A stretch of 64,000 nt of DNA from Sclerodactyla briareus. Its lineage: Eukaryota; Echinodermata; Holothuroidea; Dendrochirotida; Sclerodactylidae. Shown in pieces: positions 35,287-45,900 of the stretch. The stretch spans positions 1 through 64,000 of the forward strand of contig JAODTK010004110.1 in the NCBI GenBank assembly GCA_026419785.1. The letters run 5' to 3'. Position numbers and translations under genes: made by a program. The notes under the pieces are model-generated. The model was given only the letters and a program-made list of their open reading frames with translations. It was not told where the DNA came from and did no database searches. Every line of letters starts with the position of its first letter. Within the stretch, counting starts at the first letter, position 1.

Positions 35287-35452
35287 CCTCCGCACAAAGC
35301 AATTCCGGCATCGCCAGTCCCGTCCAATTTTTTGATGTTGTTTGTCAGTCTGTCCAGCTTCTTCTTAGCCTCCTCGATTGCGTCCACCCTCAACATGGCC
35401 CTGGAGGATGTCTTTGGGCTGGTCCGTGTCCGCGTCTGCCCGTGGTAATGGG
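35287..35452 (-). CDS. Candidate internal exon of an unidentified host gene
   Basis: On the minus strand a 166-base exon is bounded by a good acceptor (pyrimidine-rich GTCACTTATATCGTCTTTAG) and a consensus donor (GGAGG followed by GTGAGT). The single open frame reads HYHGQTRTRTSPKTSSRAML..., then a helical, charged stretch RVDAIEEAKKKLDRLTNNIK, then KLDGTGDAGIALCG. The unspliced frame stops at a TGA inside the donor, which suits an internal exon. GC content and codon use are clearly higher than in the flanks. The segment would form a short amphipathic or coiled-coil helix. I do not recognise the family. The donor merges with a GTGA microsatellite (35257-35286). No partner exon could be identified with confidence. 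Confidence 0.42.
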
Positions 35453-35572
35453 CTAAAGACGATATAAGTGACCATAACGTCCTGTGCCTAATTATTATAG
35501 AGAATATTTGAAGAGCCTTGACAGCTGGGCTAACACGATTGGGCCTGACGTCACAATGACTGTAATAGAGTG

Positions 35573-35576
<4 letters not shown>

Positions 35577-35603
<27 letters not shown>

Positions 35604-35730
35604 ATTATATTTATATTATTATTATTATTATTATATTAATATTAATTATTATTATTAGTCTATTATTATTACTTAATTATTATTATTATTATTCTTATTA
35701 TTATATTATTATTATTATTATTATTATTGA
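35577..35730. repeat. (ATT)n microsatellite
   Basis: About 150 bases of ATT/TTA trinucleotides with a few substitutions. The polytyrosine/isoleucine frame across it is an artefact. Confidence 0.93.
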
Positions 35731-35959
35731 TGTTGTAGCTTCTGATGTGTATTGTCCTGGAGTCAATATCCACAGAGTTTAGAACTCGGTCCCGGCTTCC
35801 GCGTTTTCAGAGGCGGATTAGGATGCAATCCTCGTTCCTGAGTGAAGTCATTTATTTGGCATGAATTGTATTAGCGATGTGGTCTGTACGCCCTGACTTG
35901 GTTAACACTCACAACTAAAACGTAAGAATTAAGAACTTTAGAGGCTTCAGTTCCCGGCA

Positions 35960-37345
35960 GGAAGCATACGCCCGTTTCTCCTTACTTTTAAAGTTTTTTT
36001 TGCTGACCACTGTTTCCTGTTTCGTTAGCCCTCATTTCAATACAACCAAGAAGAAGGTGTAAATCCCGAGGATTGGAGGAAACCTAATGTTCCGCCTATT
36101 TCACGGGAAGTAAATCCTTCTTCTTTTAATACTGTCCAGTGGGCGTGCCAGTCGTTTCAAAGTGATGGAACAGTTATTAGGCGAGCATTGCATAGTTTCT
36201 TCCATTGAGTATGGTCCGATTTTTGGTTCCGCAGCAGGCGTAATAAAAATTCGTTCGTGGTTGACTCATCTATTGGAATTTATGGGAGATGTCACTAGAT
36301 CCATCGACAGCCGGGTAAAGCTGTTGATCTATTTCCCTGGATAGTTTGGATTATTTTGGATATCCGAAGGGTGTTTAAAGATTGGTTTCATAATAATAGG
36401 GCGCAGATAACTGTCACTAATTGGCGTTTCTTCTACCTGACAGAAGCTCACTCGGAGTGTTGCCAATCGGTTATGATCGGTTTTGGTTCATACGCTTGTT
36501 TATCTTATATTAACCAATCCCGTTAATCCGTTAATCTGTGTAATTTCGAGTTAATAAAATTTGCGGACGACAACCAGTTGTATCGGGAAGTGAATTCGAA
36601 TGCTGATGTTGCAATTTTCCGAAAATTAGACGAATCTCCTAATGGCATTCCGTTTGTTATGGTTTTAACGCTGATAAAAGCAAAGTGATTGCATGTCGGC
36701 TATCATAATGCCAACACTTCTTTTCACAGATATACCTGTAGTGGGGAATACCGGAAAAAAAGATATTGGAGTGATTTCGATTCTACAGTGAAACCTTCCA
36801 AGCAGTGTGCGGAACCTTGCTATGAAGGTTAGGGATGCTCAGGTTAATTGAACTTAATTCAGTTTTCTTGACAAAGACATTGTGACAGGCTGTTTGAGCA
36901 GTTGGTAAACATAACCTTGTGGAATCCTTCTTATCGCAAAAGATGAGCCGCTAATGAGAACATTCAAAGGAGAGAGGCTCCGGGATTTATCCACTGTCTG
37001 GAGATTTGCCGTCCGAGAAGCTATTAGGCGTCTTGGTCGGACTTCAATGGAGCTGAGACAAGTCCGTGGTGATTCGGTTCAGGTTTTAAAATCGTACAAG
37101 GCTTCGTTAACCTTTTCTTTTGACTATCTTTGATTTTTCAATTATACTATGAAAGGGGTCATGGTCTCAACTTTCGTGGTAAACGTTGCAGATGGGACCA
37201 TTTGGGAAGTACATCTTTCCGCAAAAACTAATTAATGGAATAACCTCTCAGCAGATGTGTTTGTTCTAGAGAGTTGAGCATTCATTGTTTCAGGCCGTCT
37301 TTTACTTGTCTTTCAGGATTGTCGGAGAATTCTCTGATTCTGTGG
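35960..37345 (+). mobile_element. Decayed CR1/Jockey-like LINE, RT domain to 3' end
   Basis: Order of traces: NPEDWRKPNVPPI at about 36060-36105 (start of RT, the usual I-P--WK-A-V-PI); KVMEQLLGEHCIVSSIEYG near 36158-36220; a WFHNNRAQITVTNWR segment near 36385-36425 (RT W---L-NR-Q-V---G); KFADDNQLYREVNSNADVA near 36556-36612 (the F-ADD catalytic block); NADKSKV near 36670; and NNLSADVFVLES near 37240-37275, matching the terminal WN-LP--VV---S. The 5' endonuclease half is absent and frames change repeatedly. A 113-base T tract follows immediately. The element lies between two arrays of the same 90-bp minisatellite. Confidence 0.85.
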
Positions 37346-37363
37346 TTGACTTCTTGGGTTGTT

Positions 37364-37364
<1 letters not shown>

Positions 37365-37417
<53 letters not shown>

Positions 37418-37420
37418 CTT

Positions 37421-37454
<34 letters not shown>

Positions 37455-37477
37455 TGTTTTTTTTTTTTTTTTTTTTT
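37365..37477. repeat. Interrupted poly(T) tract, about 113 bases
   Basis: T runs broken only by CTTTC and GTG. It follows the LINE 3' end. Compare the similar tract at 17229-17355. Confidence 0.9.
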
Positions 37478-37549
37478 CTGGCTTCAGAGCCGTTCGTGGG
37501 GGACTCAAGTTCCTTCTAGACCTTATTAACAACTAAAACTAATTGCGTG

Positions 37550-38425
37550 ATGTGAGATGATTTACCTTAAAGAACACAAGTGACGGTAAACACATGTCAG
37601 AACAAACAGACAGATGTGCAATAGTTAGCATGGTCCGTGTAATAGTCGGGTTTGTGAACCTTGAACTACACAAATTAAGGAAACTTATGGAGACAAACTG
37701 TGGATGAATCACCGTTATTCTCCAAATATACAGCTTGTTATAAGTTAATTTTACACCAAATAACGGTAACTTAAAAGAGACAAACTGCGAGCGAGTTATT
37801 GTTATATGTGTAAGATACCAGTACACGTAAACCTACAAAAATACGGTAACTTAAAGAGACAAACTATGGATGATTACCGTTATGGGTATAATATTTACTG
37901 CGGCACCTGACAGAGACGAATCTCAGTGAATTTTCTTATGTGCGTAGTGTAGCAGTATGGTTCCGTTAGCAGTGTGTCTCAATGTTTCTCACAGCTTGGA
38001 GCATTCTTTAGCGGAGCATCCTCCATGAGTCTTGAAACATGACGAAAAATCTCAGTTCTCTTGACACAACAGTAATTTATACGACCAAACCGTTTCCCGT
38101 GATCCAACGTTACTTGTGTAAAATGCAGTAATTGACCGTGAACTACACAAATAGCGGTAACAAAAGGAGAAAAATTGTAGGCGAGTACCATGATTTTGAC
38201 GTTGTGTACAGTAATTGACCAGTGAAACACAAATAACAGTAACTTATAAGAGCAAACTGCCCGGGTGGGATTCACCGTTACTGCTGTATGTACAGTATTT
38301 TACCGTGAATTACAAAGTGACGGTAACGTATGGAGACAAAGTGTCTATGCCGTTAATTTATCATGTGATTGGAACACACAAATATCGTTATAAAAGTTAG
38401 AAAGGAAAAAAATGCCATCGTTATT
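37550..38425 (+). repeat. Minisatellite of about 90-bp units, right array
   Basis: Eight or so degenerate units with the phrases ACGGTAACTTAAAGAGACAA, ACTGTGGATGAATCACCGTT, GTACAGTAATTGACC and GTGAACTACACAAATA. Spacing between successive GAGACAAA phrases is about 80-100 bases. It includes one diverged 100-base spacer near 37980-38090. Confidence 0.75.
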
Positions 38426-38429
38426 CTAC

Positions 38430-39105
38430 AAAGAAGATCGGAGTTACTTGTTGCTGTCACATCTAATCATGAATGCATAGTTATTAAAAAAAGAATAATG
38501 TTCGAAAACAACACTGGATCACTTGCAGTCTCCTGATATGCTACATAATGTATTGTCGTTGCAGCTTTAAATTGTTTTCAGAGTGACAGGAAAAACTACG
38601 CCATAAATTCTTCCAGCTAGCTCTCAGCTAAGGCAAGACGCTTCCAACTGTAGGGGGTATATAGTCCCCCGTGAAGAGTTTCCTGGGCGACATCCTTTCC
38701 TTCATTAATACATCCGGTTAGCTTTTGAACCATACATTGTTTCGTCAGATTATGTTGTTACTGCAAGTTTTCACCTGCCGTCAGTGCATCCTGAAGTTGG
38801 ATGCAGTGGTCGTCAAGTTTTGGAAAACAGTTCTGTCTGTTATTTTCCCGTTATTATCATTCATAAGCCTGTCAGTTATAGTAACTGTTCCCTTGGATGA
38901 TGCGACTACGGGTGCCTGATATCCATCCTCTGGTGGACTGGACAAAGAGAAGTGGGAGGGGGGTGGGGAAGACAGTCGAGTCTATTGTCTGAATATGTGG
39001 GCCTTGTGAGGTTCCTGTATGAGGCTCCTGCACATACCACAACCATGCATGTGTTTTGCATTTTGATTTCTTCTTTCTTCGTCACACCATGTTTGTTTAA
39101 CTCAG
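38430..39105. other. No recognisable gene
   Basis: A CAG followed by an open, hydrophobic frame occurs near 38750-38920, but the frame has no family resemblance and a low-complexity hydrophobic composition. Nothing else is identifiable. Confidence 0.35.
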
Positions 39106-39108
39106 CAG

Positions 39109-39180
39109 CACACCTACCACCGGTGTTGTGGGTAAGAAATAACACAATCACTGTGTATAATATGCACAATTTGTATTTAA
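39109..39180 (+). mobile_element. MITE family 1, solo half
   Basis: CACCTACCACCGGTGTTGTG, then GGTAAGAAATAACACAATCA and ATAATATGCACAATTTGTA, parallel the left half of the complete element at 39521-39648. The right terminal repeat is missing. Confidence 0.55.
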
Positions 39181-39520
39181 GATTTTATTTAATTATTTTT
39201 CTCCTCTGATTTTTTTTTTTCAAGTGCAAGTTAATATTCTCTCTGAAGTCAAGGCATTTGCTTAACTGACTTTAGATGAAGTTTTCCTTCAAATTAATTT
39301 ACGGCCTACCTGTTCTCATGTATCAACAGTCAGCCACCCACAACCTCACACAATCTCATACAGTGAGACCCCTCGACGCGATTCATACAGTCACGCGCAC
39401 TGTTGAACACGACCTCAACGATACCTGAAAACTCTGTCAGCATTCACGGATCGGTTCGCGCCCCACTGCTCCATCGACCGACACTGGCCCATGCACTCTA
39501 AAAGTACTGTGCAACTTTAC

Positions 39521-39648
39521 CACATCTATCCCGGTGTTGTTAAGAATTACACAATCATCGTTTATAATCTGCACATTTTGTGTATTTTTGACCCAACCTT
39601 TTGAACTGTGCTGTGTAATTTCTTACATAACACCCAGATAGGGTGCTA
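39521..39648. mobile_element. MITE family 1, complete palindromic copy
   Basis: The left end CACATCTATCCCGGTGTTGT...AGAATTACACA and the right end TGTGTAATTTCTTACATAAC...ACCCAGATAGGGTG are imperfect inverted repeats of about 36 bases around a 50-base centre. There is no coding capacity. A related copy lies at 42551-42646. Confidence 0.75.
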
Positions 39649-39779
39649 GTCACACATGATGTGTAGCAATTATACACGACATAAAAAAAGTTGTTTTTTT
39701 TACAGATGCACACGCCCAAAACAGGCCTAAAGCACTAATCTAACATGTACATGCATGGAAATACGCCCGAAGAACTAGC

Positions 39780-39930
39780 GCCGATTCACGGCTCCGCTTT
39801 GGCCCCACTACTCCAACGACTACCACCGGGTCGACAGGCAGCCTGCGGGGGCTCGAACGCGAACTCCCAGCTCTATGTGAATGATGCTTCAGGAAGGCTA
39901 TTGCCTCGTTACTACGCAGGGCACTATTGA
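39780..39930 (-). mobile_element. tRNA-derived SINE head
   Basis: On the minus strand, CCTGCGTAGTAACGAGGCA (A-box region, about 39918-39900) is followed at tRNA spacing by GGAGTTCGCGTTCGAGCCCC (B box, about 39866-39847). The stems do not form a full cloverleaf. The sequence beyond carries no recognisable body. Confidence 0.45.
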
Positions 39931-40740
39931 GAGAGAGGTGAGGCCTCGCCAATGTCCTTCCCACCAAACCTCTTCAGCCTCCACAATTCGACTTAGGATT
40001 TCCTCATTGCGGAAGCACCTGCGAGTGGAAGCATACACGAGGCGTAGTAATGTAGTAGTAATAGGTCCATCCTCAATTTCGCACCTAGGCCTCCTACTGC
40101 AATAATTTTCTTTGTATGACTCCGATCCTACTAATAATACAACCATTGGAATCACCTCCTCACGTTTTCAACATGATACCTAAACGGGCCAATCCGGTGA
40201 AAATTCGGATGAAACATCGTGAAGAATAACAAATCAGTAATTTTATTTGAACACCACCTCAATTTGCGCATTTGCAATGGTCGGACCTCCCTAAAATTCA
40301 GACTTTTTTCCAGGAGTAATATACACAGGTACACGAGATAATCCACCTTTCTACTGGTGAAAAAAATTGCGATTTGACTAATCAAGAACGATGGAAACAA
40401 CAGTTCCACGAAGACTGAAAACAATTTGGCCGATTTCGGAGTTAGGCCCCCAGATATGCACGAATTTAGGGTGGCTAGGTATAGGACAGGGTGCGCAATT
40501 GAGGGTAGTTGACAATAATGGTAGGCGAGTCGGCAGGTAGTGACTGTACATACACGCGCACTCCAATTCAGTCAGCTCACAAACCTACTCGGGACCAGCG
40601 GGGGCAGGTTGGCACGCACACTCACTAAAATGACATTACACAACATTCCCCAGTGCGTAAAATAAAAAAAATACTCGCTGGCAGAGGGCGAATCCCGGCT
40701 CGGCCAGCGCTCCCAATTACCCCAGGCGACACAAGGACAA

Positions 40741-40853
40741 ATTTTACTGTAAATTTCACAGTTAGTCTATGTAAAGTTTCACAGTAAATTACTGGTTGCA
40801 GAATTGGCCCGAATTTACTGTAGATTATAACATAATTGTTTTTACAGTGTGAT
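40741..40853. mobile_element. MITE family 2 (ACTGTAAA ends), copy 1
   Basis: Starts ATTTTACTGTAAATTTCACAG and ends AATTGTTTTTACAGTGTG, with internal ACAGTAAATTACTGG and GAATTTACTGTAG. The same palindromic vocabulary is found at 52433-52663. Non-coding. Confidence 0.65.
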
Positions 40854-41363
40854 ACCCACCCTGTAGTGACTCGCTAGACTTCTCGCTCAGGAGCACACGA
40901 AAGTGGGGGGGGGGGGGCAGTGATTGAACAGAGGGGAATTCCGGAAATTTGTATGATTTGACTTTGTCCTTGGGGAGTGGTTCAAGGGGTCCGTATCCCC
41001 AACCTCATTTTCGAGACATGTTTTAGTAATTAGTCCTCAAGATACACATCTGGGTGCCTGCACGTGCTGTCATTTGCCGACAAGGTGTCAGGAAGTACAC
41101 ATCTTTCCGAGTGTCAAACCCCACATTTCAATTAGGGGACCTGTCGGGAGCGTCCAAAGTGGCGATAAGGAAAAAGGTATACTCACCAACGTCCACATCC
41201 CCCTCCCCTCCTCATAATTAACTAGGGAGCCCCAACCTTCACGCCCTCAGCGCAGCTTTCTGCGCTGATGAGGTTAAGAAATAGGTTAGATCATTTCTTG
41301 TACGACGCGGGAAAATCTTGCAGTCATCGGAAAAAAAACCCTCCCCCACCCTCCAACGTCCAG

Positions 41364-41494
41364 CTGTATTCATTTGATAAGGAGATAAGGGAAACGCCGC
41401 TATCAATCGGACGATTCTCCCACGTAAAACGTGAACGACCACTCGTGGAGTTAATCAACCAAGAAAGATATTTCTACAATGAAATCGCACGCAG
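41364..41494 (+). CDS. Weak candidate internal exon
   Basis: An excellent acceptor (pyrimidine tract CCCTCCCCCACCCTCC then AACGTCCAG) precedes 131 open bases reading LYSFDKEIRETPLSIGRFSH, then ...RPLVELINQERYFYNEIARR, ending at CGCACGCAG with a sub-optimal donor, GTCAGG. The text is protein-like but I recognise no family. A minus-strand frame of 136 codons (41474-41884) overlaps its end and is equally unidentified. Confidence 0.25.
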
Positions 41495-41499
41495 GTCAG

Positions 41500-42549
41500 G
41501 AAAGAGGGAATGAAATTCATCGCGTTTCATCGAGATTGAAAGTGGGACATTGTCAACCTTGAGAAGACAAAACCCCTTGCAGTCTGTCCAAAAATCAATA
41601 GCAAAATTATCCTTAGAAACTCCATCCCCCCTTTCTCGGGAGGAAGAAATTCGAACTGATAATAGACAAAAATGAGGGGGGGGAAATGACCAAACGCCAA
41701 ATCCACACATCACATTTTTCTTCGGACACCGTATTTGCTTGTCCGACCTCATAAAAACAAAATCACTCCATTCAATGTTGGCACTACATTTCCCAGTTCG
41801 CCTCATTTTTATGTCGCACTCGTTTGAAATTAGTTCGGCCTTCAACATGCCACAGTCACGATTTTCCGAATTCAGAATTCCCAAATCGAGATTTTGACAA
41901 TTTCATTTGGAACAGAGTACCTAATATCGGTCTGATATGTTGTCTCTCATGAGAGAGCAATGAATGAATTTATATCAAGATAGTTTGCTATTGCCTCTTC
42001 CAACCCCCCCCCCCCCCCCACCACGTCTATTCGGGGATTTTCATTTACCACAGTTTTTATAGCTACGTTTAAAAGTAAGATTACTCAATTTATCCGTCTG
42101 CGATTCGAAATAAATGCAAAATGGAAGTGACCTAAACTAGCCTATCTGCTCGGATGCTCACAGTGTTCTGATTTAAAAAGGGGGCTACTTACCGCCAAAT
42201 AATTAGATAGTCAATTAGAAGGGGTTTCCCCTCGTTCAAAATTATCAACTGTCGTCGTACTGTCTCCGCACCGACGGGTCGAATGGACGGGGAGGTACGG
42301 ATGGAACCAATGGACAACCAATCAAAATATCACCTTCGAAACGATGATATCTAATGGTGCCGAGGAAGGGCGAATCCCCATTATGGTTTTAAAACTGAAA
42401 GGTTGCTTAAGTATGGGGATCCCCGATAATGGAGAATACGACGGTGAGGAAGAGTTTATTTATTGTACCAGTGAAATATTTATTTCTCCAAGTTAAAGGA
42501 GAATTATTCCACTTGCAATTTACTCTTTCAAAAAATGTTGGGTAAGTGA
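41500..42549. other. No recognisable gene; poly(C) run
   Basis: Apart from the unidentified minus-strand open frame 41474-41884 and a C run at about 42005-42019, nothing is recognisable. Confidence 0.4.
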
Positions 42550-42550
42550 G

Positions 42551-42646
42551 CACACCTATCCCAGTGTCTGCCTGCGTAGAAATTACACAGTCATTTTCAG
42601 TCAAATTTCTGTTATTCCTACACAACACCGGGTTAAGGGTGTAGGT
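42551..42646. mobile_element. MITE family 1, second complete copy
   Basis: Left end CACACCTATCCCAGTGTCTG with AGAAATTACACAG. The right end TATTCCTACACAACACCGGG with TTAAGGGTGT is its imperfect reverse complement. It is shorter in the centre than the 39521 copy. Confidence 0.7.
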
Positions 42647-42785
42647 ACCAACAGTGCGTGTAAAATCCTAACAACATTCCCAAAAAAATCAAAAGTTCAT
42701 GGTGACTGAAAACTCCCCTTCCGTCTTCGTGACCACACCTTCCGCCCTGATTAGTACGTCAGAGGAGGATCTATGCGGTCACGCA

Positions 42786-42890
42786 AGTATGTGTGTTTGT
42801 CCGTGTGTGAGTGCGTTGTGTGTTGTGTGTAGGTGTGTGGTGTGTGTATGTGGTGGGGTTGTGTGTGGCTGTGTGTTGTGTGTGACAAAT
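42786..42890. repeat. (GT)n-type microsatellite
   Basis: About 100 bases of GTGTGT broken by GC, GG and TA steps. The cysteine/valine-rich frame across it is an artefact. Confidence 0.85.
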
Positions 42891-42959
42891 TGTGTCCGGA
42901 CGATATCTGAAAAACGCAAGCATGTATCAAGATCATACTTCAGCATATAAGTCGGCATG

Positions 42960-45900
42960 AGGTGTAGTTGACCCTATTTTTCCTGTTGCCTGTCAAGTCA
43001 CCAAAGGCAAGGAGAGGCCAAAATCTGAAATAGTTAAAAGGGCAATAACTCCAATTAGCAAGGTCCTACTTCGCTGACCTTTTGGGACTCGTTGCGATTG
43101 ATGTAAGGGAACATATTCAAACATAACGGGAATGTCAATCCAAGGTCATTCCAAGGGTCATTAGGGGTCAAAACTAGGTTTTGGCCCAAAAATGGAAAAC
43201 CAAATGTCTGCCGAGGTTGAGAGGTGCGCCATTGTGATCCACTTATTGACCCCCATCTGTGTTGACACTCCACCATTGACCTCATTTGACCTTTACATGT
43301 TTGGGCCGATCCATTTTCGTGGCATTTTCGGATCTCAAAGGTACCTTCCGATCAAATGGTCCATAAATTGACACCATGTTACCTTTGTGACGAAGATATC
43401 GAGGTCAAAGTTTCATTTGAAATTTAGTGCAGTTAGGATGTTCATAGTGATTGTCATGGGTTTGGTAGAATCAGTGGGTCAGACTACCTCTGATGATGAT
43501 GGTCAAAAGGTCAAGGTCAAATCTCGAATGGATGTGCCTTAATGAGGAAGAAGGTCGAAGTGTCCGGCCAGCAGCAGTGCAGGTCCTATGTTTCCCCCCC
43601 TGCCGCGCCATTGTTTGGATATGGACAGAGCCTCTGTGTGCTTGAATAGACGAAAACCAACTCCCGATTCAATCGGGCACTCGTTCTAAGTTACAAGGGG
43701 TCAAAGGTTGTTTTGATACCTTTTTGCAAGAGCATCGGCCCCCCGACCCCCCAGTATACTTTGGATACATATGCTGTAGGACCTGCGTGCATCTCTCGAC
43801 AGTAACATTTTTCATACAACTGTCATGTCATCAAAGGTCATTCAAGGCTCCTTCGGGACAAAAAACTAATATTTTTTGGAACCACTTACAGTGACATCGC
43901 TATTGGCACTGTTAAAATTTCAGGACAAAAGGGTTACGTCATGGTTGGAGAACATTTTTCCATAGACCTGTCGTGTCATCAAAGGTCATTTAAAGTCACT
44001 TATGGGCATAAAACTGCCAAATATCTGTGTTCCTGTCAACAACTTCCAGTGACCTTTCTTGATGTATGTTTATACTTTCAGGCCAGGGTGTATCCCATCT
44101 AGGGTTACTTTTTTATAAAAACGGCCCAACATCATCCCAGGATCATTAAAGGTCAATTAAGGTCAAAAACTAGTTTTTTGGCCATAACAGTGAACCAATG
44201 TCTGCTGATGTGGGGAGGTGTGCCAAGTGATCCACTCTTGACTCTCATCTGTGACCTCGACCTCAATTGACCTTTACATGTTTTGGGCCGAATTAAATTT
44301 TTTGGCCGTTTTCGAACCCCTCCAAAAGGGTTTTACATTACGATCGCAATGGTCCATAAATTGACACCATTGACTTTGTGTGCAAAGATTAGTGACAGAG
44401 CTCTGCGTGCTGAATACACGAAACACACTCCCGCTTTAATCGAGCACTCGGTTCCAAGTTACAATGGGATCAAGGTTAGTTTTGATACCTTTTGCACTAG
44501 CACGGTAGTAGTACTGTGGGATACTAATGCTTGCAGGACTGCATAGTATCTCATCGAGATGAACATTTTTTCATACCTGTCATGTCATCAAGGTCAGTTC
44601 AAGATCACTTCTGACAAAAATACTAATATTTTGTTCGAATACTTACAGTGAATTGGTTGGCATTGCTGAAATTTCAGACTGGGTGTACGTCTGCGGAGAA
44701 CATTTTTCATAAAACCGTCATATCCCTCAAAGGTACTTCAAGGTCCCTTATGGCTAACTGGTTCCAAATAGTATGTGTTTCTGACCACCTCCAGTGACCC
44801 TTTCCTGTTGGTTTATATTTCATAACAGGTAGTATCCCCATCTATGGTCACACTTTTTTTTTATTAACGGTCACGTCCTCCAAGGTCCTTAAAGAGAAAG
44901 TCATTTAGAGGTCAAAAAATTATTTTTTCGGCCTAAAACATAAAACAAACTGCTGTCTAGGTGTGGAGGTGCGCACACAGAAAGTGATCCACTCGTTGAC
45001 CCCCATATGTGTGCCCTTTATCTCCATTTGACCTTTTACCATATTTTGGTCCAATCCAATTTTTCGTGGCCATTTTTTTTCCGGATCTTCAAAAGGTACC
45101 CTCTGATCGAAATAGTCCATAAATTGACACCCCCATATGACCTTTGTGTTCGAAGATATCAGAGGTGCAAACGTTGTTTAATCGAAATTTAGTGCAGTGT
45201 AGAATGTCTATAGTGATTTTTCCTGGTAGTTTTTCAATGGTGACAAGGGTGGTAGGTACACAAAACGTTGTAATCCTATTAATCATCCCATAACTAACCT
45301 CATGGACCTGTGACCTCAATTTGCCAGTGCTCTTTGCCGTTTTCCTCCACAAAATCAATGTTTTCGTGACGATTCTCAGATGTCAATGTCACCTTCGGAT
45401 CAAATGTCCCATCATTTGACCTCGTGTGACCATTCTGTGTGAGTTATTGTGTGCCGAGTTTGTTTTTTATTCAAAATTTTCGTCTAGTTAGGGTTTTTCC
45501 TCCTTGCTTGTCATTGTGTTTTTAGGAATCAGTGGGCCCAACTACAACTGTTGATGAGGTGAAAAGGTCAAAGAACGAATTTGAAATTGCTTATTCCGGG
45601 ACCTAAAACATGAACACAACTGGCAAAGGGATGGGTCAAAGCCGAGTCCACCAATTTCGCCCCCCCATCCCCCTTTCGCGCCTTGGACCTAGACGCCCTC
45701 GTTCACATCAGCTGCAATCTAAAAACCCAGCTAGCAAAAGGGGTGGGTCAAAGCTGAGCCCCCCCAATTTGTCCACCCCCCCTATCCACTTTGCGCTGAT
45801 CTGGATGCCCATTCAACATCAGCTGCAATGAAGCCCAGCCAGCGAAGGGATGGAAGGGTTCAAAGCTGAGCCCACCGAGTGAGCAGCCCCCGCCCCTTTG

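Noticed and set aside
37274-37536. Polyphenylalanine/polylysine frames
   Set aside because: Translations of the T tract only.
40680-40725. Minus-strand text GCGCTGGCCGAGCCGGGATT suggesting a tRNA-Leu-like head
   Set aside because: Only the A-box-like part is present. No B box at tRNA spacing.
41474-41884. 136-codon minus-strand open frame
   Set aside because: No recognised domain, no signal or splice support, and length within chance for this window. Left as unexplained.
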